Positions 17,661 through 25,743 of a DNA stretch of 64,000 nt are shown here, one piece after another. How positions within the stretch are numbered: position 1 is the stretch's first letter; the number at the start of each line of letters is the position of its first letter. Where the stretch lies: NCBI RefSeq assembly GCF_002218195.1, contig NZ_CP022336.1, forward strand, positions 2,847,001 through 2,911,000, read 5' to 3'. This DNA is from Sphingorhabdus sp. SMR4y. GTDB taxonomy: Bacteria; Pseudomonadota; Alphaproteobacteria; Sphingomonadales; Sphingomonadaceae. The notes under the pieces are model-generated. The model was given only the letters and a program-made list of their open reading frames with translations, did no database searches and was not told the origin of the DNA. The translations under genes and the position numbers were made by a program.

Positions 17661-18791
17661 GTGAAAATCGCGGTTTTAAAGGAACTCGCCGACGGCGAGA
17701 CGCGCGTCAGCGCGTCGCCAGAAACGGTCAAGAAATTTATCGCTTTGGGTGCCTCCATGACCGTGGAAAAAGGGGCAGGTGAATCTGCCTCGGTTGCCGA
17801 TGCCGATTATGAAGCCGTGGGTGCAAGCATTGCCACCCGGGCTGCCACGCTGAAGGATGCCGACATTGTTCTGGCGGTTCAGGGGCCGGACCCGCAATCG
17901 CTCAAGGGCATGAAAAAGGGCGCCTGGCTGGTGGCCAGTCTCAATCCCTTCGGCGAGCGCGAGCGGGTCGATGCCTATGCCAAGCTGGGCATTGATGCGC
18001 TGGCGATGGAATTCATGCCGCGGATCACCCGCGCGCAGTCGATGGATATCCTGTCGTCACAATCCAATCTGTCGGGTTATAAATCGGTCATTCTGGCGGC
18101 CAATGAATATGGCCGCGCCTTTCCGATGATGATGACTGCCGCGGGCACGGTTTCGGCCGCACGCTGCTTCGTCATGGGGGTTGGCGTTGCCGGATTGCAG
18201 GCGATTGCAACCGCGCGGCGTCTCGGCGCACAGGTCAGCGCGACCGACGTGCGCAGCGCCACCAAGGAGCAGATCCAGTCGCTCGGCGCGAAACCGATCT
18301 TTGTGGAATCTGTTGAAGGCATCGAGGGCGAAGGCAGCGGCGGCTATGCCACCGAAATGAGCGAGGAATATCAGAAGGCGCAGGCCGAACTGGTGTCCAG
18401 CCATATCGCCAAGCAGGATATCGTGATCACCACCGCGCTGATCCCGGGCCGGGCCGCACCGCGGCTGATCTCGGACGCGCAGATTGCAACGATGCGCAAC
18501 GGCAGCGTGATCGTCGATCTGGCCGCTGAACAGGGCGGCAATGTCGAGGGTGCTGTCGCCGGCAAGACGGTCGAGAAACATGGCGTCAAGATTGTAGGCG
18601 CGCAGAATATCCCGGCGATGATGGCGGCGGACAGCTCGGCGCTGTTTGCCCGCAATCTCTATAATTTCCTCAGCGCCTATTGGGACGAAGAGGCGAAACG
18701 GCCGGTTCTGCCCGATGATGACGAGGTGACAATTGGCATACGGCTTACCAAGGATGGCAAGGTCGTAAACGAGCGCCTTCTGGCGAACTAG
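17661..18791 (+). CDS. pntAA: Proton-translocating NAD(P) transhydrogenase, alpha subunit part 1
   Basis: The NAD(H)-binding domain I of transhydrogenase, which transfers hydride between NADH and NADP+ at the cytoplasmic face while protons cross the membrane. Start MKIAVLKELADGETRVSASP, the conserved AMEFMPRITRAQSMDILSSQ and VMGVGVAGLQAIATARRLGA Rossmann motif are diagnostic, with the RQD-like loop KQDIVITTALIPGR. I prefer GTG 17661 (GGAAA 6 bp upstream) over TTG 17649. The alphaproteobacterial three-subunit arrangement (PntAA, PntAB, PntB) is present as one operon. Confidence 0.95.
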   Translation: MKIAVLKELADGETRVSASPETVKKFIALGASMTVEKGAGESASVADADYEAVGASIATRAATLKDADIVLAVQGPDPQSLKGMKKGAWLVASLNPFGERERVDAYAKLGIDALAMEFMPRITRAQSMDILSSQSNLSGYKSVILAANEYGRAFPMMMTAAGTVSAARCFVMGVGVAGLQAIATARRLGAQVSATDVRSATKEQIQSLGAKPIFVESVEGIEGEGSGGYATEMSEEYQKAQAELVSSHIAKQDIVITTALIPGRAAPRLISDAQIATMRNGSVIVDLAAEQGGNVEGAVAGKTVEKHGVKIVGAQNIPAMMAADSSALFARNLYNFLSAYWDEEAKRPVLPDDDEVTIGIRLTKDGKVVNERLLAN

Positions 18792-18801
18792 GGGGTTAGC
18801 A

Positions 18802-19098
18802 ATGGACTTTATTTCAATACTTTCGATTTTCGTGATGGCCTGTTTTGTCGGCTATTATGTGGTCTGGTCGGTGACGCCGGCCTTGCATACGCCGCTGATG
18901 GCAGTGACCAATGCGATCTCTTCCGTGATCATTGTCGGCGCGCTGATTGCGGCGGCGGCGGGATCGCAGGCGGATGGCGGACAGACCGCCAAATGGCTGG
19001 GTCTGGTTGGTGTCGTGCTGGCGAGCGTGAATATTTTTGGCGGCTTTGCCGTGACCGAGCGCATGCTCGCAATGTACAAGAAAAAGGAGCGCAAATAA
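18802..19098 (+). CDS. pntAB: NAD(P) transhydrogenase, alpha subunit part 2 (membrane)
   Basis: A 98-residue integral membrane subunit containing three hydrophobic helices (FISILSIFVMACFVGYYVVW, LMAVTNAISSVIIVGALIAA, WLGLVGVVLASVNIFGGFAV). The VTPALHTPLMAVTNAISS segment is highly conserved in domain II of transhydrogenases. It ends in a basic tail KKKERK. Its TAA shares one base with the pntB ATG (TAATG), so translation is coupled. Confidence 0.95.
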   Translation: MDFISILSIFVMACFVGYYVVWSVTPALHTPLMAVTNAISSVIIVGALIAAAAGSQADGGQTAKWLGLVGVVLASVNIFGGFAVTERMLAMYKKKERK

Positions 19099-20621
19099 TG
19101 GGTGCTTCCTTGAGCAACAAAACGGGTCGCCGTATCGCATCGATAGCGGGTTGGATCCCGGCCTTCGCCGGGATGACGATGTTCGCTGCATCGCCCGCAC
19201 TCGCCGCAACCGGCGAGCCGGTCAATCCATGGGTTGCCGCGGCCTATCTGATCGCGGGCGTCCTGTTCATTCTCGCGTTGCGCGGTCTGTCCTCGCCGGA
19301 AACCAGCCGGGCGGGCAACCGTTTCGGCATGGTCGGCATGCTGATTGCCGTGGTCACCACCCTGTGGACCCATAGCATTGCCAGCCTGCCGGAAATTGCC
19401 GGCGCGATCGCCATTGGTGGCGTGATCGGCTTTGTGATCGCCCGCCGCATCGCGATGACCGATATGCCGCAACTGGTGGCGGCCTTCCATAGCCTCGTCG
19501 GTCTGGCGGCGGTTCTGGTCGGTATTGCCGCCTATCTCAATCCCGGTGCCTTCAACATCCTGGATGCGACTGGTGAAATTTTGACCGTCAGCCGCGTCGA
19601 ACTCGGCCTTGGTGTCGCCATTGGTGCGATCACCTTCTCCGGTTCGGTTATCGCCTTCCTGAAGCTCAACGGCAATATGTCGGGTGCGCCGATCATGTTG
19701 CCGATGCGCCACGTCATCAATCTCGGCGTGCTGGCCGCGATTATCGGACTGACCGCTTATTTCGCCATTGCTCCAACCGTCGGTACGGGCGCGATATTCT
19801 GGACCATCGTGGGGCTCAGCTTCCTGATCGGCTTCCTGCTGATCATTCCGATTGGCGGTGCGGACATGCCGGTCGTGGTCTCGATGCTGAACAGCTATTC
19901 CGGCTGGGCCGCCGCAGCGATGGGCTTTACCCTCGGCAATACGGCGATGATCATCACCGGCGCGCTGGTCGGTTCGTCCGGTGCGATCCTGTCCTACATC
20001 ATGTGCAAGGCGATGAATCGCAGCTTCATCAGCGTGATTGCCGGCGGCTTTGGTGCCGACAGCGGTCCGAGCGAAGGCGCGGCGAAGATCGACCGTCCGT
20101 GGAAACGCGGATCGGCCGAGGATGCCGCCTATATGATGAAACAGGCCGAGAATGTGATCATCATCCCCGGCTATGGCATGGCCGTGGCGCAGGCGCAGCA
20201 CGCGTTGCGCGAAATGGGCGACATGCTGAAGGAGCAGGGCGTCGGCGTCAAATATGCGATCCACCCGGTGGCTGGTCGTATGCCGGGCCACATGAACGTG
20301 CTGCTCGCCGAGGCCAATGTGCCTTATGACGAGGTGTTCGAGCTGGAAGATATCAACAGCGAATTTGCTCAGGCCGATGTGGCCTTCATCATCGGCGCCA
20401 ATGACGTGGTCAACCCGGCAGCGAAAACCGACAAGGGATCGCCGATTTACGGCATGCCGGTGTTCGATGTCGACAAGGCCAAGACGATCTTTTTCGTCAA
20501 GCGCTCGATGGGCGGTGTCGGCTATGCCGGCGTCGATAACGAGGTCTTTTATATGGACCAGACCATGATGTTACTTTCCGACGCGAAAAAAATGTGCGAA
20601 GAAATTGTAAAGGCGCTCTAG
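19098..20621 (+). CDS. pntB: NAD(P) transhydrogenase, beta subunit, with an N-terminal extension
   Basis: PntB supplies the rest of the membrane domain and the NADP(H)-binding domain III. The conserved body starts at VNPWVAAAYLIAGVLFILAL; domain III shows VIIIPGYGMAVAQAQHALRE, VKYAIHPVAGRMPGHMNVLL, VAFIIGANDVVNPAA and FVKRSMGGVGYAGVDNEVFY. About 45 residues precede the usual start and resemble a signal peptide (MFAASPALAATG). This extension contains a translated palindrome (GWIPAFAGMT, DNA 19155-19174). Start at 19098 is fixed by overlap with pntAB. Confidence 0.95.
   Translation: MGASLSNKTGRRIASIAGWIPAFAGMTMFAASPALAATGEPVNPWVAAAYLIAGVLFILALRGLSSPETSRAGNRFGMVGMLIAVVTTLWTHSIASLPEIAGAIAIGGVIGFVIARRIAMTDMPQLVAAFHSLVGLAAVLVGIAAYLNPGAFNILDATGEILTVSRVELGLGVAIGAITFSGSVIAFLKLNGNMSGAPIMLPMRHVINLGVLAAIIGLTAYFAIAPTVGTGAIFWTIVGLSFLIGFLLIIPIGGADMPVVVSMLNSYSGWAAAAMGFTLGNTAMIITGALVGSSGAILSYIMCKAMNRSFISVIAGGFGADSGPSEGAAKIDRPWKRGSAEDAAYMMKQAENVIIIPGYGMAVAQAQHALREMGDMLKEQGVGVKYAIHPVAGRMPGHMNVLLAEANVPYDEVFELEDINSEFAQADVAFIIGANDVVNPAAKTDKGSPIYGMPVFDVDKAKTIFFVKRSMGGVGYAGVDNEVFYMDQTMMLLSDAKKMCEEIVKAL
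19155..19174. repeat. REP-like palindrome inside the pntB N-terminus
   Basis: ATCCCGGC-CTTC-GCCGGGAT, a perfect 8-bp stem with a 4-nt loop, flanked by TTGG and GACGA. The surrounding sequence (GGATCCCGGCCTTCGCCGGGATGACG) is a palindrome familiar from alphaproteobacterial genomes as an intergenic repeat. Here it is in frame within pntB and encodes WIPAFAGMT. Confidence 0.65.
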
Positions 20622-20658
20622 ACGCCGGTTACGGATTTTTTCAGGGAATGTAACATTA

Positions 20659-21354
20659 ATGCGTAAAATTGGCCTGATTGGCGGGATGAGCTGGGTGTCG
20701 ACAGCCAGCTACTACACGCGGATCAACCGGAACGTGCAAAGCCGCCTCGGCGGCTTTGCGAGTCCGCATATGTTGATCGAAAGCGTCAATTTCAGCGATT
20801 ATGCGCGGTTGCAGTCGGACGATGACTGGGATGCGGCGGCGGGACTGATGACCCGTTCGGCGAAAAGGCTGGAGCATAGCGGCGCCACGGCGATATTGAT
20901 CTGTTCCAACGCGATGCACAAAATCTATGACCAGGTACAACCCGAAGTGGGCGTTCCGATGCTGCATATCGCCGATTGTGTGGGCGACAGGATGGTTGCC
21001 GACGGGATCAAGTCGGCCACATTGATCGGCACGCGCAACGTGATGACCGAGGGCTTCTACCGCAAGCGGCTGGTCGCCAAGGGCATTTCCCTGTCACCGC
21101 CGGACGAGGAGCGGGTCGAGGAGATTGACCGGATCATCTACGAAGAACTGATGTTCAACCAGGCCAAGCGCGATTCCGAACGGACGATGAAGACCTATAT
21201 CACCAATATCGCCAAGCAGGATATCGAGGCGATTGTGCTGGGCTGTACCGAGCTGGATCTGATCGTCGATACCAAGGCGAATATCCTGCCGATCTATGAC
21301 AGCACTGAAATCCACGCCGATGCGGCGATCGAATGGATTCTCGCCGAGGGCTGA
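20659..21354 (+). CDS. Aspartate/glutamate racemase family protein
   Basis: A 231-residue cofactor-independent amino-acid racemase of the Asp/Glu racemase family (YgeA-like). Both catalytic cysteines are present, in ILICSNAMHKIYD and VLGCTELDLIVD. N-terminal KIGLIGGMSWVSTASYYTRINR and GTRNVMTEGFYRKRL are typical of the aspartate branch. It may make D-aspartate or D-glutamate or a related hydantoin-type product; substrate specificity cannot be read. It lies between the pnt operon and the beta-helix gene, with no obvious operon partner. Confidence 0.9.
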   Translation: MRKIGLIGGMSWVSTASYYTRINRNVQSRLGGFASPHMLIESVNFSDYARLQSDDDWDAAAGLMTRSAKRLEHSGATAILICSNAMHKIYDQVQPEVGVPMLHIADCVGDRMVADGIKSATLIGTRNVMTEGFYRKRLVAKGISLSPPDEERVEEIDRIIYEELMFNQAKRDSERTMKTYITNIAKQDIEAIVLGCTELDLIVDTKANILPIYDSTEIHADAAIEWILAEG

Positions 21355-21447
21355 CCCTGCTCTCCCCGAATTACTGACATTGGTGTCAATGCTCTTGGCA
21401 TCGCCGGTTTTTTGCGGCATTATCTTCGCTTCCTGGAGGAGAGAGAT

Positions 21448-22641
21448 ATGTTACGCAGTCTATTGGTGGCCACCGCGCTTTGCCTGAGCGCTCCGACACT
21501 GGCCAAAACCATCAATGTAGAAGCCGGAGACGATGCGCAGGAACGGCTGCAGGAAGCTCTGATCCTAGCCGAGCCTGGCGATGTCGTGGAACTGGGGGCG
21601 GGCCGGTTCGATCTGGTCGACGGTCTCTCTCTGGATGTTGATAATGTGACAGTGCGTGGCGCGGGCATGGACCAGACGGTGCTCAATTTCGCGGGACAGC
21701 TCGGCGCGGGGGAAGGCCTGCTGGTGACTTCGGACCATGTCGTGCTGCGGGATTTCGCGATCGAGGACAGCAAGGGCGACGGCATCAAGTCGAAGGGCGC
21801 GGACAATATTGTCTATTATAAAGTGCGGGTCGAATGGACCCGCGGACCGCATGCGGAAAATGGCGCCTATGCCATCTATCCGGTGGAAAGCAGCAACGTG
21901 CTGGTCGATAGCGTGATCACGATCGGCTCTTCCGATGCCGGGATCTATGTCGGCCAGTCGGAGAATATCATCGTCCGCAACAGCGTGGCGAAATTCAACG
22001 TTGCCGGCATCGAGATCGAGAACAGCATCGGCGCGGACGTCTATAACAATGTCGCAGTCAACAATACCGGCGGCATCCTGGTCTTTGACCTGCCCAATAT
22101 TCCGAAACAGGGCGGCCGCAATGTCCGCGTGTTCGACAATATTGTGGTCGACAACAATACCCCGAATTTCGCGCCCGAGGGCAATATTGTCGCCGAGGTC
22201 CCCGCCGGCATGGGGGTGATGGTGATGTCGCATTATGAAGTGGAAGTGTTCGAAAACCGCTTCGCCGAAAACGGCACCGGCAACGTCCTGATCGTGTCCT
22301 ATAGCAAGGGGCAGGATGATCCCAAATATAATCCGAAGCCGATTGGCGTGCGGGTGTTTGAAAATGACCATGGCCGGGCCGGCTATGATCCGGCCTTTCC
22401 TGGCGGCGCGCAGTTGAAGGCTGCTTTTGGCGGGGCGATTCCACCGATTATCGAGGATGGCACCGGGGAGAATCTGCTGATCGGCGATGATGTCGCGATC
22501 CTGTCCCTGGGACTGACCACGCCCGGCCAGTCACTGGCCGAGGCGAAGCCGTCGCTGAGCGCGGGTGCCAGCGAGCCGTTTGACGGCCGGCAACTGACAC
22601 CGATCACCCTGCCGCAGGCGATGGAAGACGCGATTCAATAA
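21448..22641 (+). CDS. Secreted parallel beta-helix protein (TIGR03805-like)
   Basis: Exported protein of 397 residues with a signal peptide (MLRSLLVATALCLSAPTLAK). The body is a right-handed parallel beta-helix: repeated short strands such as NVTVRGAGMDQTVLNF, DHVVLRDFAIEDSKGDGIK, SNVLVDSVITIGSSDAGIY, ENIIVRNSVAKFNVAGIEI, ADVYNNVAVNNTGGILVF. The last ~120 residues leave the repeat pattern. I recognise it as similar to TIGR03805, a family I recall as being encoded beside a diheme cytochrome, as here. ATG 21448 follows GAGGAGAGAG; an in-frame ATG at 21412 lacks the signal. One base overlaps the next gene (TAATG). Confidence 0.85.
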   Translation: MLRSLLVATALCLSAPTLAKTINVEAGDDAQERLQEALILAEPGDVVELGAGRFDLVDGLSLDVDNVTVRGAGMDQTVLNFAGQLGAGEGLLVTSDHVVLRDFAIEDSKGDGIKSKGADNIVYYKVRVEWTRGPHAENGAYAIYPVESSNVLVDSVITIGSSDAGIYVGQSENIIVRNSVAKFNVAGIEIENSIGADVYNNVAVNNTGGILVFDLPNIPKQGGRNVRVFDNIVVDNNTPNFAPEGNIVAEVPAGMGVMVMSHYEVEVFENRFAENGTGNVLIVSYSKGQDDPKYNPKPIGVRVFENDHGRAGYDPAFPGGAQLKAAFGGAIPPIIEDGTGENLLIGDDVAILSLGLTTPGQSLAEAKPSLSAGASEPFDGRQLTPITLPQAMEDAIQ

Positions 22642-23651
22642 TGCGCTGGCTGGCTTCTGCGTGCGCGATCGTGGCGCTGGCCTTTTCGGCCGGCGCGCGC
22701 GCGCCGGCGGGCGTGGCCGACGGGGTGATCCTGTCCGAGGGCCTGCCCCGGATGCTGTCGGACTATCGCTTTTTCAAGGATGCTTCCGGCTGGCAGCCGA
22801 ACGAGCGGGTCGTACCCTATCAGCTCAACATGCCTCTATTCTCCGACTATGCGGAGAAATATCGCTATATCTATGTGCCCGAGGGCGCGCAGGCGAAAGC
22901 CAATGGTGACGGCCTGCTCGATTTTCCGATAGGGTCCGCGCTGATCAAGAGCTTTGGCTATGAGCGCGATGGCAAGCCGATGCTGCTCGAGACCCGGGTG
23001 CTGCTGCATCGCGCCGACGGCTGGCTGGCCTTGCCCTATGTCTGGAACGCGGCGCAGACCGAGGCGAAGCTGAAGGTCGCGGGCGCGCGTATCCCTGTCA
23101 CTTTCACCGACCCGTCCGGAAAGGAGCGTTCGATCAGCTATGCCGTGCCGAACAAGAACCAGTGCAAGGAATGCCATGCGCTGTCGGACGCGGTGACGCC
23201 GATCGGTCCCAAGGCGCGCAACCTGACCCATGGCGGGCAGCTCGAGCAATTTGCGCGGCTTGGCCTGCTCGACCGGCAGCCGGAGGTCGCATATCGGGTG
23301 CCGGTCTGGGGCGAGAGCAGTGCCCCGCTCAAGGATCGCGCGCGCGGCTATCTCGACTCCAATTGTGCCCATTGTCACAACGCCAATGGCTCGGCCAGCA
23401 ACTCCGGCCTGTTCCTGACCTACGAGGAAGAGATGCCGGTGCGTATCGGTATCCACAAGCGGCCGGTCGCTGCGGGGCGGGGCAGCGGGACCCACGCTTT
23501 CGACATCGCGCCGGGCGATCCGGAGGCCAGCATCATGATCTATCGGCTGAACAGCCTCGATCCGGGTATCAGCATGCCGGAAGTCGGCCGCTCGATTGTC
23601 CATGACGAAGGCGTGGCTTTGCTCAGCGAGTGGATCGCGGAGATGGAATAG
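22641..23651 (+). CDS. Periplasmic diheme c-type cytochrome (SO2930 / TIGR03806-like)
   Basis: A 336-residue exported protein with a signal peptide (MRWLASACAIVALAFSAGAR). Two haem-c motifs are present: CKECH (about residue 174) and CAHCH (about residue 247), each followed by the usual loop. The N-terminal half, SDYRFFKDASGWQPNERVVP and PLFSDYAEKYRYIYVPEG, is typical of the SO2930 family of diheme cytochromes that I recall as paired with the beta-helix protein upstream. The two genes overlap by one base. The electron partner and substrate are unknown. Confidence 0.87.
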   Translation: MRWLASACAIVALAFSAGARAPAGVADGVILSEGLPRMLSDYRFFKDASGWQPNERVVPYQLNMPLFSDYAEKYRYIYVPEGAQAKANGDGLLDFPIGSALIKSFGYERDGKPMLLETRVLLHRADGWLALPYVWNAAQTEAKLKVAGARIPVTFTDPSGKERSISYAVPNKNQCKECHALSDAVTPIGPKARNLTHGGQLEQFARLGLLDRQPEVAYRVPVWGESSAPLKDRARGYLDSNCAHCHNANGSASNSGLFLTYEEEMPVRIGIHKRPVAAGRGSGTHAFDIAPGDPEASIMIYRLNSLDPGISMPEVGRSIVHDEGVALLSEWIAEME

Positions 23652-23908
23652 GGGGGGTATTTGGCCTCAAACGCAGGGCGCGGACGCATGTATTATGTCT
23701 CGCGGCAGTTCGCTCCGCTCACGCCTCCGACGGGGCGGGCTACTGCCCGACGCGCGGTCGCACTTGCCTCCGCTTCGCGTCGGTTAGGCTCTCCCGATTG
23801 TGGTCAGTTTCCAACCGAGGCGTAGCCGAGGCAAGGCCGACCGGCCGCCGCGCCTTATGGCGCGATAGCCAAGCGGGCGGATGTCCGCGCCCGGTGCTTG
23901 CGGTCAGA
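23652..23908. repeat. Dispersed palindromic repeat, copy A
   Basis: Non-coding 250-bp stretch between convergent genes with the modules of a repeat family seen three more times in the window: GTCTCGCGGCAGTTCGCT and ACGCCTCCGACGGG (23698-23734), GCGCGGTCGCACTTGCCTCC (about 23750), CGAGGCAAGGCCGACCGGCC (about 23828) and AAGCGGGCGGATGTCCGCGC (about 23871). Relative to copies C and D it is in the opposite orientation. It contains several self-complementary segments and no credible gene. Confidence 0.75.
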
Positions 23909-23917
23909 TAAATATAT

Positions 23918-24352
23918 TCACTTCGCCCGGGTCCAGTTCTGGCTCTGGCAGATAAAGGCGACACAGCCTTTCATCTTCAGGCTGTCGGACGAGATCAGAC
24001 TGACTTCCGAGCGATAGGTCCGACCGGATTTGGGATCGTAGATCTTGCCGCGCCAGATGTCGCCGTCGGGTTTGAAGCCGGTCAGAATGGCGATGCCGAG
24101 TACCTTGCGGCTGCGCAGGCTTTTGTCGGGATTGTTGACATCCTTCTGCCCCACCCCGTTTAGCGGCCGCACCAGATATTTATGGATGCGGCCACAGACG
24201 TTCGCGCCGCATTTGGAAATCTTGATGATGGCGCCCCGGTCCTGCGTGATCCATTCGCCATGGATCGAATCCGCAGCCTGTGCCGGGGTGGCAACAGTCA
24301 GGGCGGCAAAGGCCAGTCCTGCCGCAATCGGACCGCTGTTCCATCTAGACAT
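23918..24352 (-). CDS. DUF2147 domain secreted protein
   Basis: A 144-residue exported protein: signal peptide (PIAAGLAFAALTVATPAQAA, cleavage after AQA) followed by a DUF2147 domain (PF09917) with IHGEWITQDRGAIIKISKC, NVCGRIHKYLV, GFKPDGDIWRGKIYDPKSG and a terminal Cys-containing strand KMKGCVAFICQSQNW. Function of the domain is unknown; it is a small periplasmic beta-barrel-like fold. I start at ATG 24352 with GGAG 8 bp upstream rather than at the TTG 24367. It is 41 bp downstream of the MFS gene. Confidence 0.88.
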   Translation of the reverse strand: MSRWNSGPIAAGLAFAALTVATPAQAADSIHGEWITQDRGAIIKISKCGANVCGRIHKYLVRPLNGVGQKDVNNPDKSLRSRKVLGIAILTGFKPDGDIWRGKIYDPKSGRTYRSEVSLISSDSLKMKGCVAFICQSQNWTRAK

Positions 24353-24393
24353 GATCGTGCTCCCCAAGGATGCTCCCGATTTTTGGCAAATGG

Positions 24394-25653
24394 CTATAAA
24401 TCGTCGAGCTTGGCTAGCTTGTCTCTGGTTACACCAAGCTGAACGCGCCGGAACAATTTGCCCTGTTCGGCCCAGAAGATGAACGCCAGAGAGGCTATGC
24501 CACAGACCATGAAACCGGTCGCCAGCGGTAAGACCGTACCGTCAAACTGCAGGCCGATGGCGGCGCCGATCATGGAGGAAAGGCCGGTCCGGGTAAAATT
24601 CTGGAAGGACGAGGCGACGCCCGCGGTCTTGCCGAAGGGCTGCATCGCGATGGAGCTGAAATTGGCACCGGTGAAGCCGACCATCGCCATCGAGGGCACC
24701 AGCACGGCGGTGAAGGACCAGAGACTGAGCCACCCCGATTCGGCAAGGGCAAAGTGGATGATCGACACGAGAATGAAAAAGATCAGGGCGGACTGGGAGA
24801 CCCGCCGCGCGCCGAAGCGCATGACGATCCGCGAGTTGGTGAAGCTGGCGATAGACATCGCGCCCGCGCTCAGGGCAAAAATATAGACGAAGATATCGCC
24901 GGCACCGAAAATATCGAAAAATATCTGCTGGGCCGACGCGATATAGGCAAAGAGCGGTGCCATCATCAGGCCGCTGGCGATGACATGGCCAAAGCTGTTG
25001 CGGTTGAAAATGACGGCACGCCATGCCGCGGCGACGGACCGGGCCTTGATCGGGGTCTTGTCGTCCGGATGAAGGGTCTCCGGCAGCCGCGTCATTACCC
25101 ACAGAAATGTCGACAGCCCCGCCGCGGACAATACCAGGAATATCGCCTTCCACGGCGCGACATGGAGAACCAGTTCGCCGAGCATCGGCGCCGTGATGGG
25201 AACGATCATGAATACCATCATGATGGTGGACATGGCCCGGGCCATCGCATCGCCGTCGTAGCGATCGCGGATGATGCTGTTCGCCAATACGCCCATGGCC
25301 GAAGCCGCCAGCCCCTGAATGAAGCGAGCGATCAGCAGCAGGTCATAGTCCCAGGCAAGAGCGCAGAGTATGCCGAAACCCGTATATATGCCGATGGTGA
25401 CCAGCAACACCGGCTTGCGGCCATAGCGGTCGGCCAGCGAACCATAGAGGATCGATCCGATCGCCATGCCGTAAATGAAGGAGGTGATGGTCCATTGCCG
25501 GTCATTGACGTTGGGCAGGGCAAAGCCATCCGAGATCAATCCCAGAGCGGGCAGCATGATGTCGATCGCGAGCGCATTGAGCGACATCAGGCTGGCCATC
25601 ATGATGATCAGCTCGGTACGACCAATGGGGAAGGGGAGAGCTTTGCGTTGCAC
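24394..25653 (-). CDS. MFS multidrug efflux transporter (Bcr/CflA family)
   Basis: A 419-residue inner-membrane drug:H+ antiporter with 12 predicted helices. The start (GTG) is followed by ELIIMMASLMSLNALAIDIM; the family signature YGMAIGSILYGSLADRYGRK (motif A with GxLaDrxGrr) and AMGVLANSIIRDRYDGD (typical of the 14/12-TMS DHA1 Bcr group) are present, with FMIVPITAPMLGELVL after it. Substrate unknown. It is divergent from the pentapeptide/LprI gene and upstream of the DUF2147 gene in the same direction. Confidence 0.92.
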   Translation of the reverse strand: MQRKALPFPIGRTELIIMMASLMSLNALAIDIMLPALGLISDGFALPNVNDRQWTITSFIYGMAIGSILYGSLADRYGRKPVLLVTIGIYTGFGILCALAWDYDLLLIARFIQGLAASAMGVLANSIIRDRYDGDAMARAMSTIMMVFMIVPITAPMLGELVLHVAPWKAIFLVLSAAGLSTFLWVMTRLPETLHPDDKTPIKARSVAAAWRAVIFNRNSFGHVIASGLMMAPLFAYIASAQQIFFDIFGAGDIFVYIFALSAGAMSIASFTNSRIVMRFGARRVSQSALIFFILVSIIHFALAESGWLSLWSFTAVLVPSMAMVGFTGANFSSIAMQPFGKTAGVASSFQNFTRTGLSSMIGAAIGLQFDGTVLPLATGFMVCGIASLAFIFWAEQGKLFRRVQLGVTRDKLAKLDDL

Positions 25654-25743
25654 CGGTGGCCTATGGCAAGTTCAGGCGGGTGTGGCTATAGTGCAATTGA
25701 ACAGCCCGGGCTCCTGCGGGCTGATAAATCGAGGAAATACCGG

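Noticed and set aside
18855-20291. Minus-strand 478-codon open frame
   Set aside because: It is antisense to pntAB/pntB and has repetitive His/Asp composition typical of shadow frames.
24754-25743. Long plus-strand open frame leading into the pentapeptide gene
   Set aside because: It is antisense to the MFS transporter gene, has low-complexity His/Arg/Asp composition, and the true signal peptide begins at 25744.
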